A stretch of DNA of 8,870 nt from an uncultured bacterium (GTDB lineage: Bacteria > Planctomycetota > Phycisphaerae > Phycisphaerales > SM1A02): contig CAIXEV010000243.1 in assembly GCA_903918555.1 (NCBI GenBank), forward strand, positions 1 to 8,870. The letters are read 5' to 3'. Each line of letters starts with the position of its first letter. Position 1 is the first letter of the stretch. Made by a program: the position numbers and the translations under genes. The notes beneath the pieces were generated by a model that ran no database searches, was not told the DNA's origin, and was given only the letters and a program-made list of their open reading frames with translations. Shown here piece after piece: positions 1 through 7,389 of the stretch.

Positions 1-70
1 AGAGAGAAAGGCTACAACCCCTCCTCCCCATGCTTCTTCAACGCGCGGCGCGTCGGATTGCAAGAATTGA

Positions 71-100
71 CCCCCGTGCCTCCGCGCCTCCGTGAGAAAA
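71..100. repeat. Short tandem 8-bp repeat (CCTCCGTG-type) in intergenic DNA
   Basis: Three consecutive 8-base units are visible at 71-78 (CCCCCGTG), 79-86 (CCTCCGCG) and 87-94 (CCTCCGTG), followed by AGAAAA. Read on the minus strand this is a TTTTCT-CACGGAGG-CGCGGAGG-CACGGGGG run. From memory, such CACGGAG/CACAGAG-type short intergenic repeats recur in many bacterial genomes, but I cannot confirm that here. It lies 30 bases beyond the stop of the minus-strand reductase gene. The rest of 1-129 shows no convincing coding frame; all short frames there have poor third-position G+C or no sensible end. No T-run follows the structure, so it is not a classical terminator. Confidence 0.45.
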
Positions 101-129
101 TCTCCTCCGCCCAACCAGCACCCGCGCCA

Positions 130-930
130 TCACCGCAGCGCGCGCCCGCCGTCGATGCGGATCGTGTTGCCCGTGAGATACGACGCCTCGAGCACGAGGA
201 ACCGCACGAGCTTCGCCGCTTCCTCCGGCGTGCCCGCGCGCGCGAGCGGCGTGCGCGCCAGCGTCGCTCGCTTGATCTCGTCGCTCACTGCGCCGGGCGC
301 GTCGTCGTCGGGCCACGCGATCACGCCGGGCGCGATGCAGTGGACGCGCACGGCCGGCGCGAGCTCGACCGCAAGCTGCTCGGCGAGCGCGCGCACGGCG
401 GCCTTCGCCACGATGTACGGCGTGAAGCCGACGCGCGGCTTTCCGAGCGCGTAGATGTCGCTGTAGAAGACGACCGCGGCGCCCGCCGCGATCCGTGCGC
501 GGCCAAGCGCGCCGCGCAGCGACTGCGTGAGGAGCGCCGGCGACACCACTTCGCCGCGGTAGAGCGACTCGAAGTCCTGCGCTGCGATCGACCCCATCGC
601 CGCCGGCGCGTAGGTCGACGCGTTGTGCACGATGCAGTCGACGCCGCCGCGCTCGACGGCGGCCGCCACGCGCTCGACCGACGCGATGTCGCAGAGATCG
701 AGCCGCAGCACCTCGGGCGCGATCGCAAAGCCCGCCGCGCGCGCGGCGTCGACGGCGAACGCGGCCGTCTCGCGGCATCCCGCCTCGTCGGTTCGATAGG
801 TGATCGCGAGGTCGAGCCCGGAGCGCGCGAACTCGACCGCGGTGGCGCGACCGACGCGACGCGAGGCGCCGGTGACAAGCGCCCGACCGATCGGAGCGCG
901 CAAGGATGCTGGGGGCTGGTTCTCGTGCAT
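130..930 (-). CDS. SDR-family oxidoreductase, probable pteridine reductase (FolM/PTR1-like)
   Basis: The 266-residue protein is a classical short-chain dehydrogenase/reductase, a cytosolic NAD(P)H enzyme. The cofactor loop TGASRRVG (residues 20-27) fits TGx3RxG, the variant typical of pteridine reductases, rather than the usual TGxxxGxG. The strand-2 end ITYRT (43-47), with Arg46, suggests NADPH. HNAS (102-105) replaces the common NNAG. The catalytic region has SD (157-158) and YIVAK (Tyr172, Lys176); an Asp in place of the catalytic Ser is a PTR1/FolM trait. The protein ends in DGGRALR, like E. coli FolM. The Asp158-Tyr172 spacing is one residue longer than usual. By analogy it would reduce dihydromonapterin, dihydrobiopterin or dihydrofolate to the tetrahydro form. 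The start at 930 is chosen because GGAAG lies 6 bases upstream; the in-frame ATG at 945 has no such site. It is divergent from the AsmA-like gene and has no folate gene beside it. SDR membership is certain; the pteridine substrate is inferred. Confidence 0.88.
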   Translation of the reverse strand: MHENQPPASLRAPIGRALVTGASRRVGRATAVEFARSGLDLAITYRTDEAGCRETAAFAVDAARAAGFAIAPEVLRLDLCDIASVERVAAAVERGGVDCIVHNASTYAPAAMGSIAAQDFESLYRGEVVSPALLTQSLRGALGRARIAAGAAVVFYSDIYALGKPRVGFTPYIVAKAAVRALAEQLAVELAPAVRVHCIAPGVIAWPDDDAPGAVSDEIKRATLARTPLARAGTPEEAAKLVRFLVLEASYLTGNTIRIDGGRALR

Positions 931-936
931 CGGAAT

Positions 937-941
937 CTTCC
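937..941 (-). promoter_or_regulatory. Ribosome binding site of the pteridine-reductase-like gene
   Basis: GGAAG on the minus strand lies 6 bases before the ATG at 930-928 and decides between this start and the in-frame ATG at 945-943. It is the clearest Shine-Dalgarno sequence in the window; most plus-strand genes lack one. Confidence 0.55.
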
Positions 942-973
942 GCATGGCTCGCGGCGAATGGCCGCGAACCGCG

Positions 974-979
974 ATGATA
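974..979 (-). promoter_or_regulatory. Possible -10 element (TATCAT) for the reductase gene
   Basis: TATCAT on the minus strand matches the bacterial -10 consensus at five of six positions. It would give a leader of about 37 bases that contains the GGAAG ribosome site. I see no good -35 hexamer at 16-18 bases spacing, so the call rests on the -10 alone. Confidence 0.22.
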
Positions 980-1007
980 CGGCGGTCGAAGAACGCTGAG
1001 TTTCCCG

Positions 1008-1013
1008 TAGAAT
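1008..1013 (+). promoter_or_regulatory. Possible -10 element (TAGAAT) for the AsmA-like gene
   Basis: TAGAAT matches TATAAT at five of six positions and is one of the few A/T-rich hexamers in the 93-base divergent region. Transcription would begin near 1020, only about four bases before the ATG at 1024, so the message would be nearly leaderless. This agrees with the absence of any ribosome site there. No convincing -35 element is seen. Confidence 0.3.
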
Positions 1014-1023
1014 CTCCCTCCCG

Positions 1024-4000
1024 ATGGCGCGCCCCCGCGACGAGTCCTCCGAAACGAAGCCCCGGCGCCGCCGCATGCGGAACGCCCTGCTCGCGCTGCT
1101 CGCGGTTCTTGGTCTCGGCGCCTTCGTCTTCACGCGGCCGGCCGTGCTCTCGCGGCTCATCCTGCCCGCCGCCAACCGCGCGATCGGCGGCGAGGTCACC
1201 GCCGCCCGCATCGGGCTCGACGGACTCGACGCACTCGTCATCGACGACCTGCGCATCCGCGCGCGCGGCTGGTCGGGCGAGGCCGGCGAGGTCGCGTACG
1301 CCGACACCATGCGCGTCGAGTTCTCGCTGTGGTCGCTTCTCTTCGGCGACATCGAGGTCTTCGCGGTCTCGGTCGGCCGGCTCAACCTGCGGCTCGCCGA
1401 GCGCGAGGACACGCCCGGTTCGTTCTCGCTCCTCGCGCTCGAGCCGGAGCCGAGCAGGCGCGCGACCGACAAGCGCCAGCGGCCGGCGCGCATCACGATC
1501 GAGGAACTCCTCGTCGAGAACGGCGTCGTGGCCAACGGCGCGTACGAGAGGCTCGGCGAACTTCGCTTCCGCGGCTCGCTCGCGCCGATCGCGGAGTCCC
1601 CCGCCGCGTTCTCGTTCAAGCTCGAGGGCAAGCCCGACGAGCAGGGCCACCTCCCGGTCGGCGAGATCAGCGGCTCGTTCGACGGCGACTCGCGCGCGGT
1701 CGATGTGTCGGTGAAGGAACTCGACCTCGACGGAGAGCAGCTCGCCGTCGCGCCGCTCGCGGTGCGGGCGTGGACCACGCGACTCGGCCTCAAGGGAAGC
1801 ATCCCGAGCGCGCGCTTCTCGTATTCGCCCGACACCGCTCCGTCCGCCGAGCTCGACATCCGGGGCGTGGCGATGGATCTGCCCATCGACGCCCTCGGCG
1901 GACCTTCGCTCGCCGAGTCGTGGAGCGGCCTCGTCAACGGCGCGCTCGTGCCGGTGCGCGCGGCGCCGCGCCTCACCCTCCGCGAAGGAACGCTGCGGCT
2001 CGGCAACGACGCCGTCGCGCTCGTCGGACTGAAGGGCGATCTCGGCGCGGAGGCCGCCGGCGTCATCAGCCTTCCGTTCGATTGCGATCTCACCCTCGAG
2101 ATCCCGCGGGCCGAACTGCCGCCCTTCGACTGGGACCGCCGCGAGGAGTGGATCGAGCAGGCCGCGCGAACCGCGGGCTTCTCGATGACGGCCGCGATCC
2201 GCGACTTCCGCTCCCCCGAGCCGAAGCCGGGCGAGCCCGACATGCTGCAGCTGCCGCGCGTCGTGGCGAAGGTCATCGCGGACTTCCGCATCACGGCGTG
2301 GACGCTCAACCTCGAGACCAGGCTCGAGCGCGCCGCGCCCGGCAAGGATGGCGCCCCGGCGCCGCTGCGCACGAGCGGATCGCTTCGCCTCGCGCAAGGC
2401 TCGGGCGCCTACGAGGAGTTCCCGTACCGGCTCGACGATGTGAACGGCGTCGTCAACTTCGAGAACGACGATGTGATCGTCGAGCGCATCACGGGCCGCG
2501 GCGGCGACGGCGCGCTCGTGACGATCGAGGGCAAGCTCGTCGACATCGCGACCGGCGCCGAGATCAACCTCTCGATCCGCTGCGAGGACGCGCCGATCGA
2601 CCAGCGGCTCTTCGACGCGTTCGACGAAGGTCCGCGCGAGGCGATCGGGCTTCTCTTCGACGAACGCTCGGCCACGAGCCTCGCGAACGCGGGGCTGCTG
2701 CCCGACGCGGCTGCACTCGTCGATCAGCGCCAGTCGCTCGCCCGACTCGGCCCGGACGCCGCGGCCAGCGCGGAGGCGACGCGTCTCCAGCGCAGCCTCG
2801 ACGCCGGCCCCTTCAGGCTCGGCGGCCGCGCCGGCTTCGACATCCATGTCTACTCGCCCGCGGGGTTCGGCACCCCCGTCATCGTGACCGGCGATGTGAA
2901 GGTGCGCGACGCAGGCCTCGTCTTCGGGCGGTTCCCGTACCCGCTGCGCATCCAGTCGGGCTCCATCGCCATCCTCGATGAAGCGATCGTGATCGGTGGC
3001 GGCGGCCTGCACGCCGTGACGCCCGCGGGCGGCGCCTTCGTGGTCGCGGGAAGCGTGCAGATTCCCCGCGACGGCAAGGGCGGGCGCGACCTTCACCCGC
3101 TGATCGAGATCTCCGCCGACGACGATGCCGTCAATCCAGCGCTCCTCGCTGCGATTCCCTTCGCCGGCGACGAGCAGGCGCCAGGTTGGCCGGGCAAGGA
3201 TCTCGCCCCCGCGGGCGAACTGCTGCGCGCGCTCGGGCTCAGCGGCTCGCTCGACCTCAACGGCTTCGTCACCACGCGGCCCGACGGCACCGAGTCGTTC
3301 TCCGTGAAGATCGACTTCGATCGCGGTCGCGCGGCGCCCGACGCCGAGGGCCGAACCTGGCTCTCGAAGCAAGGGCTGCCGTGGCCCGAAGGCTTCGAGC
3401 TCGAGAACTGCTCCGCGAAGCTCGACATCAGTCCCGAGCGCGTGAGCTTCGACGACTGCAAGGGAACGCGCGGCGATGGCGCGATCGAGGCCAGCGGCTA
3501 CGCCGACCTCAACGGCCCCGGGCGCCGCGTCGAGCTCAAGCTCGATGACCTGCCGATCGAGCGCGCGTTCGAAGGCTATCTCGGCGACACGCCCGCGGAG
3601 TCGAAGTCCCGCTTCGAGCGCCTGCGGCCGAGCGGCATCCTCGATGGCTCCGTCACGCGCACCGTCGACGGCTCGCAGGCGGTGACGCGCGGCAGCCTCG
3701 TCCCCGTCTGGCTCGAGGTCACGATGGACGGCGTGCGCGTGCGCGCCGATCACCTCGCGGGGCAGATCGAGGTCGACGGCGACACGGTGCGCGCCGACAG
3801 CCTCGAGCTCCGGCTCTCGAGCGGCGCGGCAAGCGATGGCCTCCTGCGGCTGTCGGGGCAGCTGTCGACCGAGACGCTCGACGCACAGTGGTCGGGCGGC
3901 CGCGTCGAGTCGCCCGTGCTGCGGGAGATCCTCGCCGCGCGCGGCGCAGGGCTCGTGTCGCTCCTCAAGTCGCGCGATGCGCGCGGCGTCTTCGACGCCC

Positions 4001-5352
4001 GCTATTCGGCCGCGGGCGGCGAGAAGCTCGAGGTGGCCCCCAAGTCGCTCAGCGTCGGCGCGGAGAAGGAACGCGTGTCGTTCGCCTTCGACACCACGAG
4101 TCACATCACAGCCGACCCGAAGAGCATGCAGTTCGACCTTCGCGGCACGCTCGGCGACGGCGCGCAGGCATCGATCACCCTCGGCGGCGAGGTCGACCTC
4201 GGCGTCGACTCGCGCCTCTCCGCGCGGCTGTCGCTCGACGCCGCCGCGCTCACGCCCGCGCTGCGCGAGGTGCTGCCGCCGCCGCTTGACCTCTCGGCGC
4301 GCTCGATCGACCTCACGACGACGGGCCGCTTCCTGCTCGACCTCACCGACATCGACCTGCGCTGGCCCTCGGCCGGCAGCGCGTCGGAGCCCGATCTCTA
4401 CGGCCTGCGCGGCGAGGCGCGGCTCGACGGCGCGGCGTTCGACGCCGGCGTCCGGTTCACCGAGATGCAGGCGAGCCTTCCGATCTCGTTCCGCTACCAG
4501 CCAGACGCGGCGCAGCCGATCAACTTCGAGACGACGCTCGCCTCGACGGGCTCCAAGGCCATGGGCCGCGCGCTCGGCAAGAGCAGCGCGCGCATCGTCT
4601 CGACGCCCGACGGCCGCGGCCTCACGATCGCCGCAGCGGGCGACATCGCGGGCGGCCGCTTCGATGTCCGCTCCGACCTCGACTTCGAGCGCGACCGCTA
4701 CAGCGTGCTCGCCCGCATCGCCGAGGCCGCGTTCGATCCGCTGCGCGATCCAAGCGCGCCCGTGACCGCGCGCGGCGGCGGCAAGGTCACCGCGCGCCTC
4801 GAGGTCGAAGGCCAGACGGGTGGAACCCCCGCCGCGGCGGCGACGCGGACGGGAACGCTCGATATCGCGCTGCGTGACGCGCGGCTCGCGTCGACGCCCA
4901 TCGCGATGCGCATCCTTCAGCTCACGCAGCTGATGCTCCCGCTGAACAGCTCGCTCGACGAGACCGAAGCGCACATGACGATCAAGGGCTCGACCGCCGA
5001 CATCACCTCGGTGCGCCTCTCGAGCGGAACGATCCACCTCTCGGGCACGGGCACGATGGACATCCCGAGCCTCGCCGTCGCGATGCGCCTTTCGGCCAAG
5101 GGCACGGTGCCCGTCCTCAGCGACCTGATCGGAGGCGTCACCGGCGCGATCTTCGCGATCGATGTCAAGGGCACGCTCGGCGAGCCGCAGGTCTCGATCG
5201 CACCGCTGCCGGGCATGACCAACGAGCCGACCGTGACGGTCCCGCTGCCCGAGCCCGCCCCCGCTCCCGCCGCGCCGATTCCCGCGGTTTCCCCTGCAAA
5301 CGGCGGCGCCGCGGCCGCGAAAGTCGCGCCCGAAGACCGCTCGAGACGATGA
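1024..5352 (+). CDS. AsmA/TamB-like large envelope protein, probable inter-membrane lipid transporter
   Basis: The 1442-residue protein has an Arg-rich N-terminus, one membrane segment (about residues 19-37) and then a very long periplasmic region. This is the layout of the AsmA/TamB/YhdP group, whose repeating beta-groove folds are thought to pass phospholipids from the inner to the outer membrane. The body is a Gly/Asp-rich alternation of short hydrophobic and polar strands. Related blocks of about 45 residues begin near 466, 637, 787 and 899. Residues about 1278-1397 resemble the AsmA-like C-terminal region and end with GTLGEPQVSI (1383-1392), the usual G-T-L-x-x-P-x-V close. A Pro/Ala-rich tail (from about 1407) follows. 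It is longer than E. coli TamB or YhdP (about 1260). The ATG at 1024 has no Shine-Dalgarno; Met18, just before the membrane segment, is an alternative start. It is followed after 61 bases by the LOG gene. The fold class is well supported; the lipid cargo and direction are inferred. Confidence 0.85.
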   Translation: MARPRDESSETKPRRRRMRNALLALLAVLGLGAFVFTRPAVLSRLILPAANRAIGGEVTAARIGLDGLDALVIDDLRIRARGWSGEAGEVAYADTMRVEFSLWSLLFGDIEVFAVSVGRLNLRLAEREDTPGSFSLLALEPEPSRRATDKRQRPARITIEELLVENGVVANGAYERLGELRFRGSLAPIAESPAAFSFKLEGKPDEQGHLPVGEISGSFDGDSRAVDVSVKELDLDGEQLAVAPLAVRAWTTRLGLKGSIPSARFSYSPDTAPSAELDIRGVAMDLPIDALGGPSLAESWSGLVNGALVPVRAAPRLTLREGTLRLGNDAVALVGLKGDLGAEAAGVISLPFDCDLTLEIPRAELPPFDWDRREEWIEQAARTAGFSMTAAIRDFRSPEPKPGEPDMLQLPRVVAKVIADFRITAWTLNLETRLERAAPGKDGAPAPLRTSGSLRLAQGSGAYEEFPYRLDDVNGVVNFENDDVIVERITGRGGDGALVTIEGKLVDIATGAEINLSIRCEDAPIDQRLFDAFDEGPREAIGLLFDERSATSLANAGLLPDAAALVDQRQSLARLGPDAAASAEATRLQRSLDAGPFRLGGRAGFDIHVYSPAGFGTPVIVTGDVKVRDAGLVFGRFPYPLRIQSGSIAILDEAIVIGGGGLHAVTPAGGAFVVAGSVQIPRDGKGGRDLHPLIEISADDDAVNPALLAAIPFAGDEQAPGWPGKDLAPAGELLRALGLSGSLDLNGFVTTRPDGTESFSVKIDFDRGRAAPDAEGRTWLSKQGLPWPEGFELENCSAKLDISPERVSFDDCKGTRGDGAIEASGYADLNGPGRRVELKLDDLPIERAFEGYLGDTPAESKSRFERLRPSGILDGSVTRTVDGSQAVTRGSLVPVWLEVTMDGVRVRADHLAGQIEVDGDTVRADSLELRLSSGAASDGLLRLSGQLSTETLDAQWSGGRVESPVLREILAARGAGLVSLLKSRDARGVFDARYSAAGGEKLEVAPKSLSVGAEKERVSFAFDTTSHITADPKSMQFDLRGTLGDGAQASITLGGEVDLGVDSRLSARLSLDAAALTPALREVLPPPLDLSARSIDLTTTGRFLLDLTDIDLRWPSAGSASEPDLYGLRGEARLDGAAFDAGVRFTEMQASLPISFRYQPDAAQPINFETTLASTGSKAMGRALGKSSARIVSTPDGRGLTIAAAGDIAGGRFDVRSDLDFERDRYSVLARIAEAAFDPLRDPSAPVTARGGGKVTARLEVEGQTGGTPAAAATRTGTLDIALRDARLASTPIAMRILQLTQLMLPLNSSLDETEAHMTIKGSTADITSVRLSSGTIHLSGTGTMDIPSLAVAMRLSAKGTVPVLSDLIGGVTGAIFAIDVKGTLGEPQVSIAPLPGMTNEPTVTVPLPEPAPAPAAPIPAVSPANGGAAAAKVAPEDRSRR

Positions 5353-5413
5353 TGGATCGCGCCCCGATCGCGACGCGCCGTCCGCCTGAAGTCTGCTCCG
5401 CAACCACCCGCTC
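5353..5413. other. Intergenic gap between the AsmA-like and LOG genes
   Basis: This is a 61-base spacer. It contains GATCGCG twice, at 5355-5361 and 5366-5372. I see no hairpin followed by a T-run, no -10-like hexamer and no ribosome site before the ATG at 5414, so read-through from the AsmA-like gene is possible. Confidence 0.5.
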
Positions 5414-6484
5414 ATGAACGCCCAGAACCCATCCGACCCGCAGCGCCCCAAGCTCGACCTCTCGCACATCGAGGCCGCGGTCGACCGCTTCTTCGAGTCT
5501 TCCGGCGTGCAGCCCTCGTCCGAGGCGCGCGAGCTCGTCGCGGAGATCATGCTGTCGGGCCTCAAGCTCGTCTCGGACGGCGCCGACCTCGGCCAGCTCA
5601 AGCTCGTGCGCAGCGCGCTCAAGGAGATGCGCCACGCCTACAGGATCTTCAATCCGTACCGCGGCACGCGCAAGATCTCGATCTTCGGCAGCGCGCGCAC
5701 GCCCGTGACCGACCCCGACTACGAGCTCGCGCGCGTCTTCAGCCGCTTGATCGCCGAATCGGGCATGATGGTCATCACCGGCGCCGGCGACGGCATCATG
5801 AAGGCCGGCCACGAAGGCCCCGAGGTCGACAAGTGCTTCGGCCTTCGCATCCGCCTGCCGTTCGAGGCGGGCGCGAACTCCGTCATCGACGGCGACCCGA
5901 AGCTCGTCAACTTCCGCTACTTCTTCACGCGCAAGCTGATGTTCATGGCGCACTCCGACGCGGTCGCCGTCTTCCCGGGCGGCTTCGGCACCCAGGACGA
6001 GCTCTTCGAGGCGCTGACGCTGATCCAGACGGGCAAGTCGCACCTGATCCCGATCGTGCTGATCGAGCATGACGGCGGCGACTACTGGAAGAGCTGGGAA
6101 GAGGGCTGCGTGCTGCCGCTTGCGCGCCGACGGCTCATCTCGCCCGAGGACCGCGCGCTCTACACGATCCACACCGATCCGGTCGCGGCCGTCGCGGAGG
6201 TCGCGAACTTCTACCGACGCTTCCACTCGATGCGCTTCGTTGGCAAGGAGCTCGTGATCCGACTGCTCACCTCGGTCGACGACGCGGAGCTCGCGCGGCT
6301 CGAGCGCGACTTCAAGAGCGACCTCTGCGTGGAAGGCACCTTCCGCGCGGTGGGCGCGTTCGACGAGGAAGAGGAGCATCGGTCGCTGCCGCGCATCGCG
6401 TTCCGCTTCAATCGCCGCGCGTGGAGCCGCCTGCGCGCGATGATCGACACGATCAACGGCATGCCGCCGAGAGCGCACGCGTGA
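5414..6484 (+). CDS. LOG-family protein (TIGR00730 type), probable nucleotide 5'-monophosphate phosphoribohydrolase
   Basis: The 356-residue protein contains the Rossmann-like LOG (formerly 'lysine decarboxylase') core at about residues 86-245. Visible motifs are SIFGSAR (89-95), GAGDGIMKAG (123-132), TRKLMF (172-177) with the conserved Arg173, SDA (181-183) and PGGFGTQDE (188-196), with Glu196 as the expected catalytic acid. Characterised LOG enzymes hydrolyse the N-glycosidic bond of (cytokinin) nucleoside 5'-monophosphates, releasing base and ribose 5-phosphate. Non-plant bacterial members probably act in purine or pyrimidine nucleotide salvage. The protein is almost twice the length of short LOG proteins (about 180-200). 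It adds an N-terminal helical stretch of about 85 residues and a charged C-terminal domain of about 100 residues (about 250-356) that I cannot assign. It has no signal peptide, so it is probably cytosolic. Its TGA overlaps the GTG of the next gene (GTGA). No Shine-Dalgarno precedes the start. The family call is firm; the substrate is unknown. Confidence 0.9.
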   Translation: MNAQNPSDPQRPKLDLSHIEAAVDRFFESSGVQPSSEARELVAEIMLSGLKLVSDGADLGQLKLVRSALKEMRHAYRIFNPYRGTRKISIFGSARTPVTDPDYELARVFSRLIAESGMMVITGAGDGIMKAGHEGPEVDKCFGLRIRLPFEAGANSVIDGDPKLVNFRYFFTRKLMFMAHSDAVAVFPGGFGTQDELFEALTLIQTGKSHLIPIVLIEHDGGDYWKSWEEGCVLPLARRRLISPEDRALYTIHTDPVAAVAEVANFYRRFHSMRFVGKELVIRLLTSVDDAELARLERDFKSDLCVEGTFRAVGAFDEEEEHRSLPRIAFRFNRRAWSRLRAMIDTINGMPPRAHA

Positions 6485-7389
6485 CGACGCGCGCGCGCGG
6501 GCTTCCGTTCGCCCTCGCGACCATCGCGGCCGGCGCGGCGGCGATCTCGTCGACGCTGCTCTCGGCATCGTGCCGGCCCGCGAAGGACGCGGCGACCCGC
6601 GCCGCCACGCGCGACGAGCGCGGCGCGGCGCGGTCAAGCGCGCAGACCGGCCTCGAGCTCCTGCGCTGGTTCGTGCCGAACGATCCGAAGCGACGCAAGG
6701 AGGGAATCGACCGCATCGTCGCCGAAGGCCTCGCCACCCGCGTCGCGTCCGACCTCGACTCCAACGGCTTCACGCTGCTTCGCGCCGACGCAGCGCGCCT
6801 CGGCGCGGCGCTCGCCGCCCTCGGCGACTCCGCCTCCGCGCGCAGCACGCTGCTCGGACAACCGAACGCATGGGTCGATCTCGCCTCCGCGCAGCTTGCG
6901 CGCGGCACGGCCTACTTCGACGCCGGCCGCCCCGCCACGAGCGACGAGGTCATCCTGCGCCTCGGTCTCCGCGGCTGGTGCTTCCCCACCGTCGACGCCG
7001 CGCGCGCGCGGGTCGAGCTGCGGCTCTCCGAAGACGCGGCGCGCGTCGCGATCGTGACCATCGATCCATCGACCGTCCGCGTCCGCAGCAACGACATCAA
7101 GAGCGGCCGCGCGGCGCTCGAACTCGGCCCAGAGGACGCGCTCATCGTCCTCGAGACGCCAGTGATCCCCCCGGAGTCCGCGGCCGGCGACGGCCCGGCC
7201 ACGGCGCTTCCACCGAGCGTTGCCGCGATTCTGCTCGACGGACGCCCCTTTCCAGATCGGGCGAGCGTTCTCGTGATCCTCCCGTCCCTCGCGGATATCC
7301 TCCCACCTCCGCAACCCGCCGCGGCTCCAACGCCCGCTCCGACGGCACCCGCGACGCCCGAGACAGGACCGAGCGATCATGCCCCCTAA
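6481..7389 (+). CDS. Unrecognised exported protein, probable lipoprotein
   Basis: I do not recognise this 302-residue protein. With a GTG start at 6481 it begins with a basic stretch (R4, R6), a hydrophobic Ala-rich segment (about 8-29) and LSASC ending at Cys31. This looks like a lipoprotein signal, though with Leu at -4 and Ser at -3 the lipobox is imperfect; a plain Sec signal is the alternative. Residues 58-73 include LRWFVPNDPKRRK. The middle is mixed alpha/beta with many Asp/Arg pairs and a second Cys in GWCFPT (165-170). A Pro/Ala tail closes the protein (275-302). The in-frame ATG at 6421 was rejected because it would overlap LOG by 64 bases and bury the signal. The GTG overlaps the LOG stop by 4 bases and this gene's TAA lies 11 bases inside pssA, so translation is probably coupled on both sides. 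Between an AsmA-like lipid carrier and PssA, a role in envelope lipid handling is possible but is inference only. Confidence 0.78.
   Translation: MTTRARGLPFALATIAAGAAAISSTLLSASCRPAKDAATRAATRDERGAARSSAQTGLELLRWFVPNDPKRRKEGIDRIVAEGLATRVASDLDSNGFTLLRADAARLGAALAALGDSASARSTLLGQPNAWVDLASAQLARGTAYFDAGRPATSDEVILRLGLRGWCFPTVDAARARVELRLSEDAARVAIVTIDPSTVRVRSNDIKSGRAALELGPEDALIVLETPVIPPESAAGDGPATALPPSVAAILLDGRPFPDRASVLVILPSLADILPPPQPAAAPTPAPTAPATPETGPSDHAP
7365..7368 (+). promoter_or_regulatory. Weak ribosome binding site of pssA inside the preceding gene
   Basis: AGGA lies 10 bases before the ATG at 7379, within the end of the lipoprotein gene. The alternative ATG at 7448 has no comparable site, which mildly favours the longer protein; reinitiation after the upstream TAA at 7387-7389 is the other likely route. 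Confidence 0.35.

Noticed and set aside
34..66. Imperfect hairpin (TTCTT...AAGAA around a CGCG/CGCG inner stem) as a terminator
   Set aside because: The stem needs a bulge and an asymmetric inner loop, and no T-run follows on either strand, so it is not a convincing intrinsic terminator.
2..95. Tail of an upstream plus-strand gene ending at a TGA at 68-70 or 93-95
   Set aside because: Both frames have third-position composition unlike the real genes here and no recognisable ending; too short to support.
58..999. 313-codon plus-strand frame covering the reductase gene
   Set aside because: Antisense to the reductase and Arg-rich with no family motif; it ends in the divergent region without relation to a neighbour.
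130..5622. A minus-strand frame of 1830 codons that runs through the AsmA-like gene and into the reductase
   Set aside because: Only its last 266 codons form a recognisable protein. The rest is antisense to the AsmA-like gene and has the Arg/Asp/Val/Ala-rich, low-information composition of reversed GC-rich codons. It merely shares frame with the reductase.
6421..6480. ATG at 6421 as start of the probable lipoprotein
   Set aside because: It would add 20 polar residues before the signal sequence and overlap LOG by 64 bases; the GTG at 6481 gives a normal signal peptide and a typical GTGA overlap.
5165..6637. 490-codon minus-strand frame opposite LOG
   Set aside because: Antisense shadow of a clear LOG-family gene; no motifs and a biased Arg/Asp/Ala composition.
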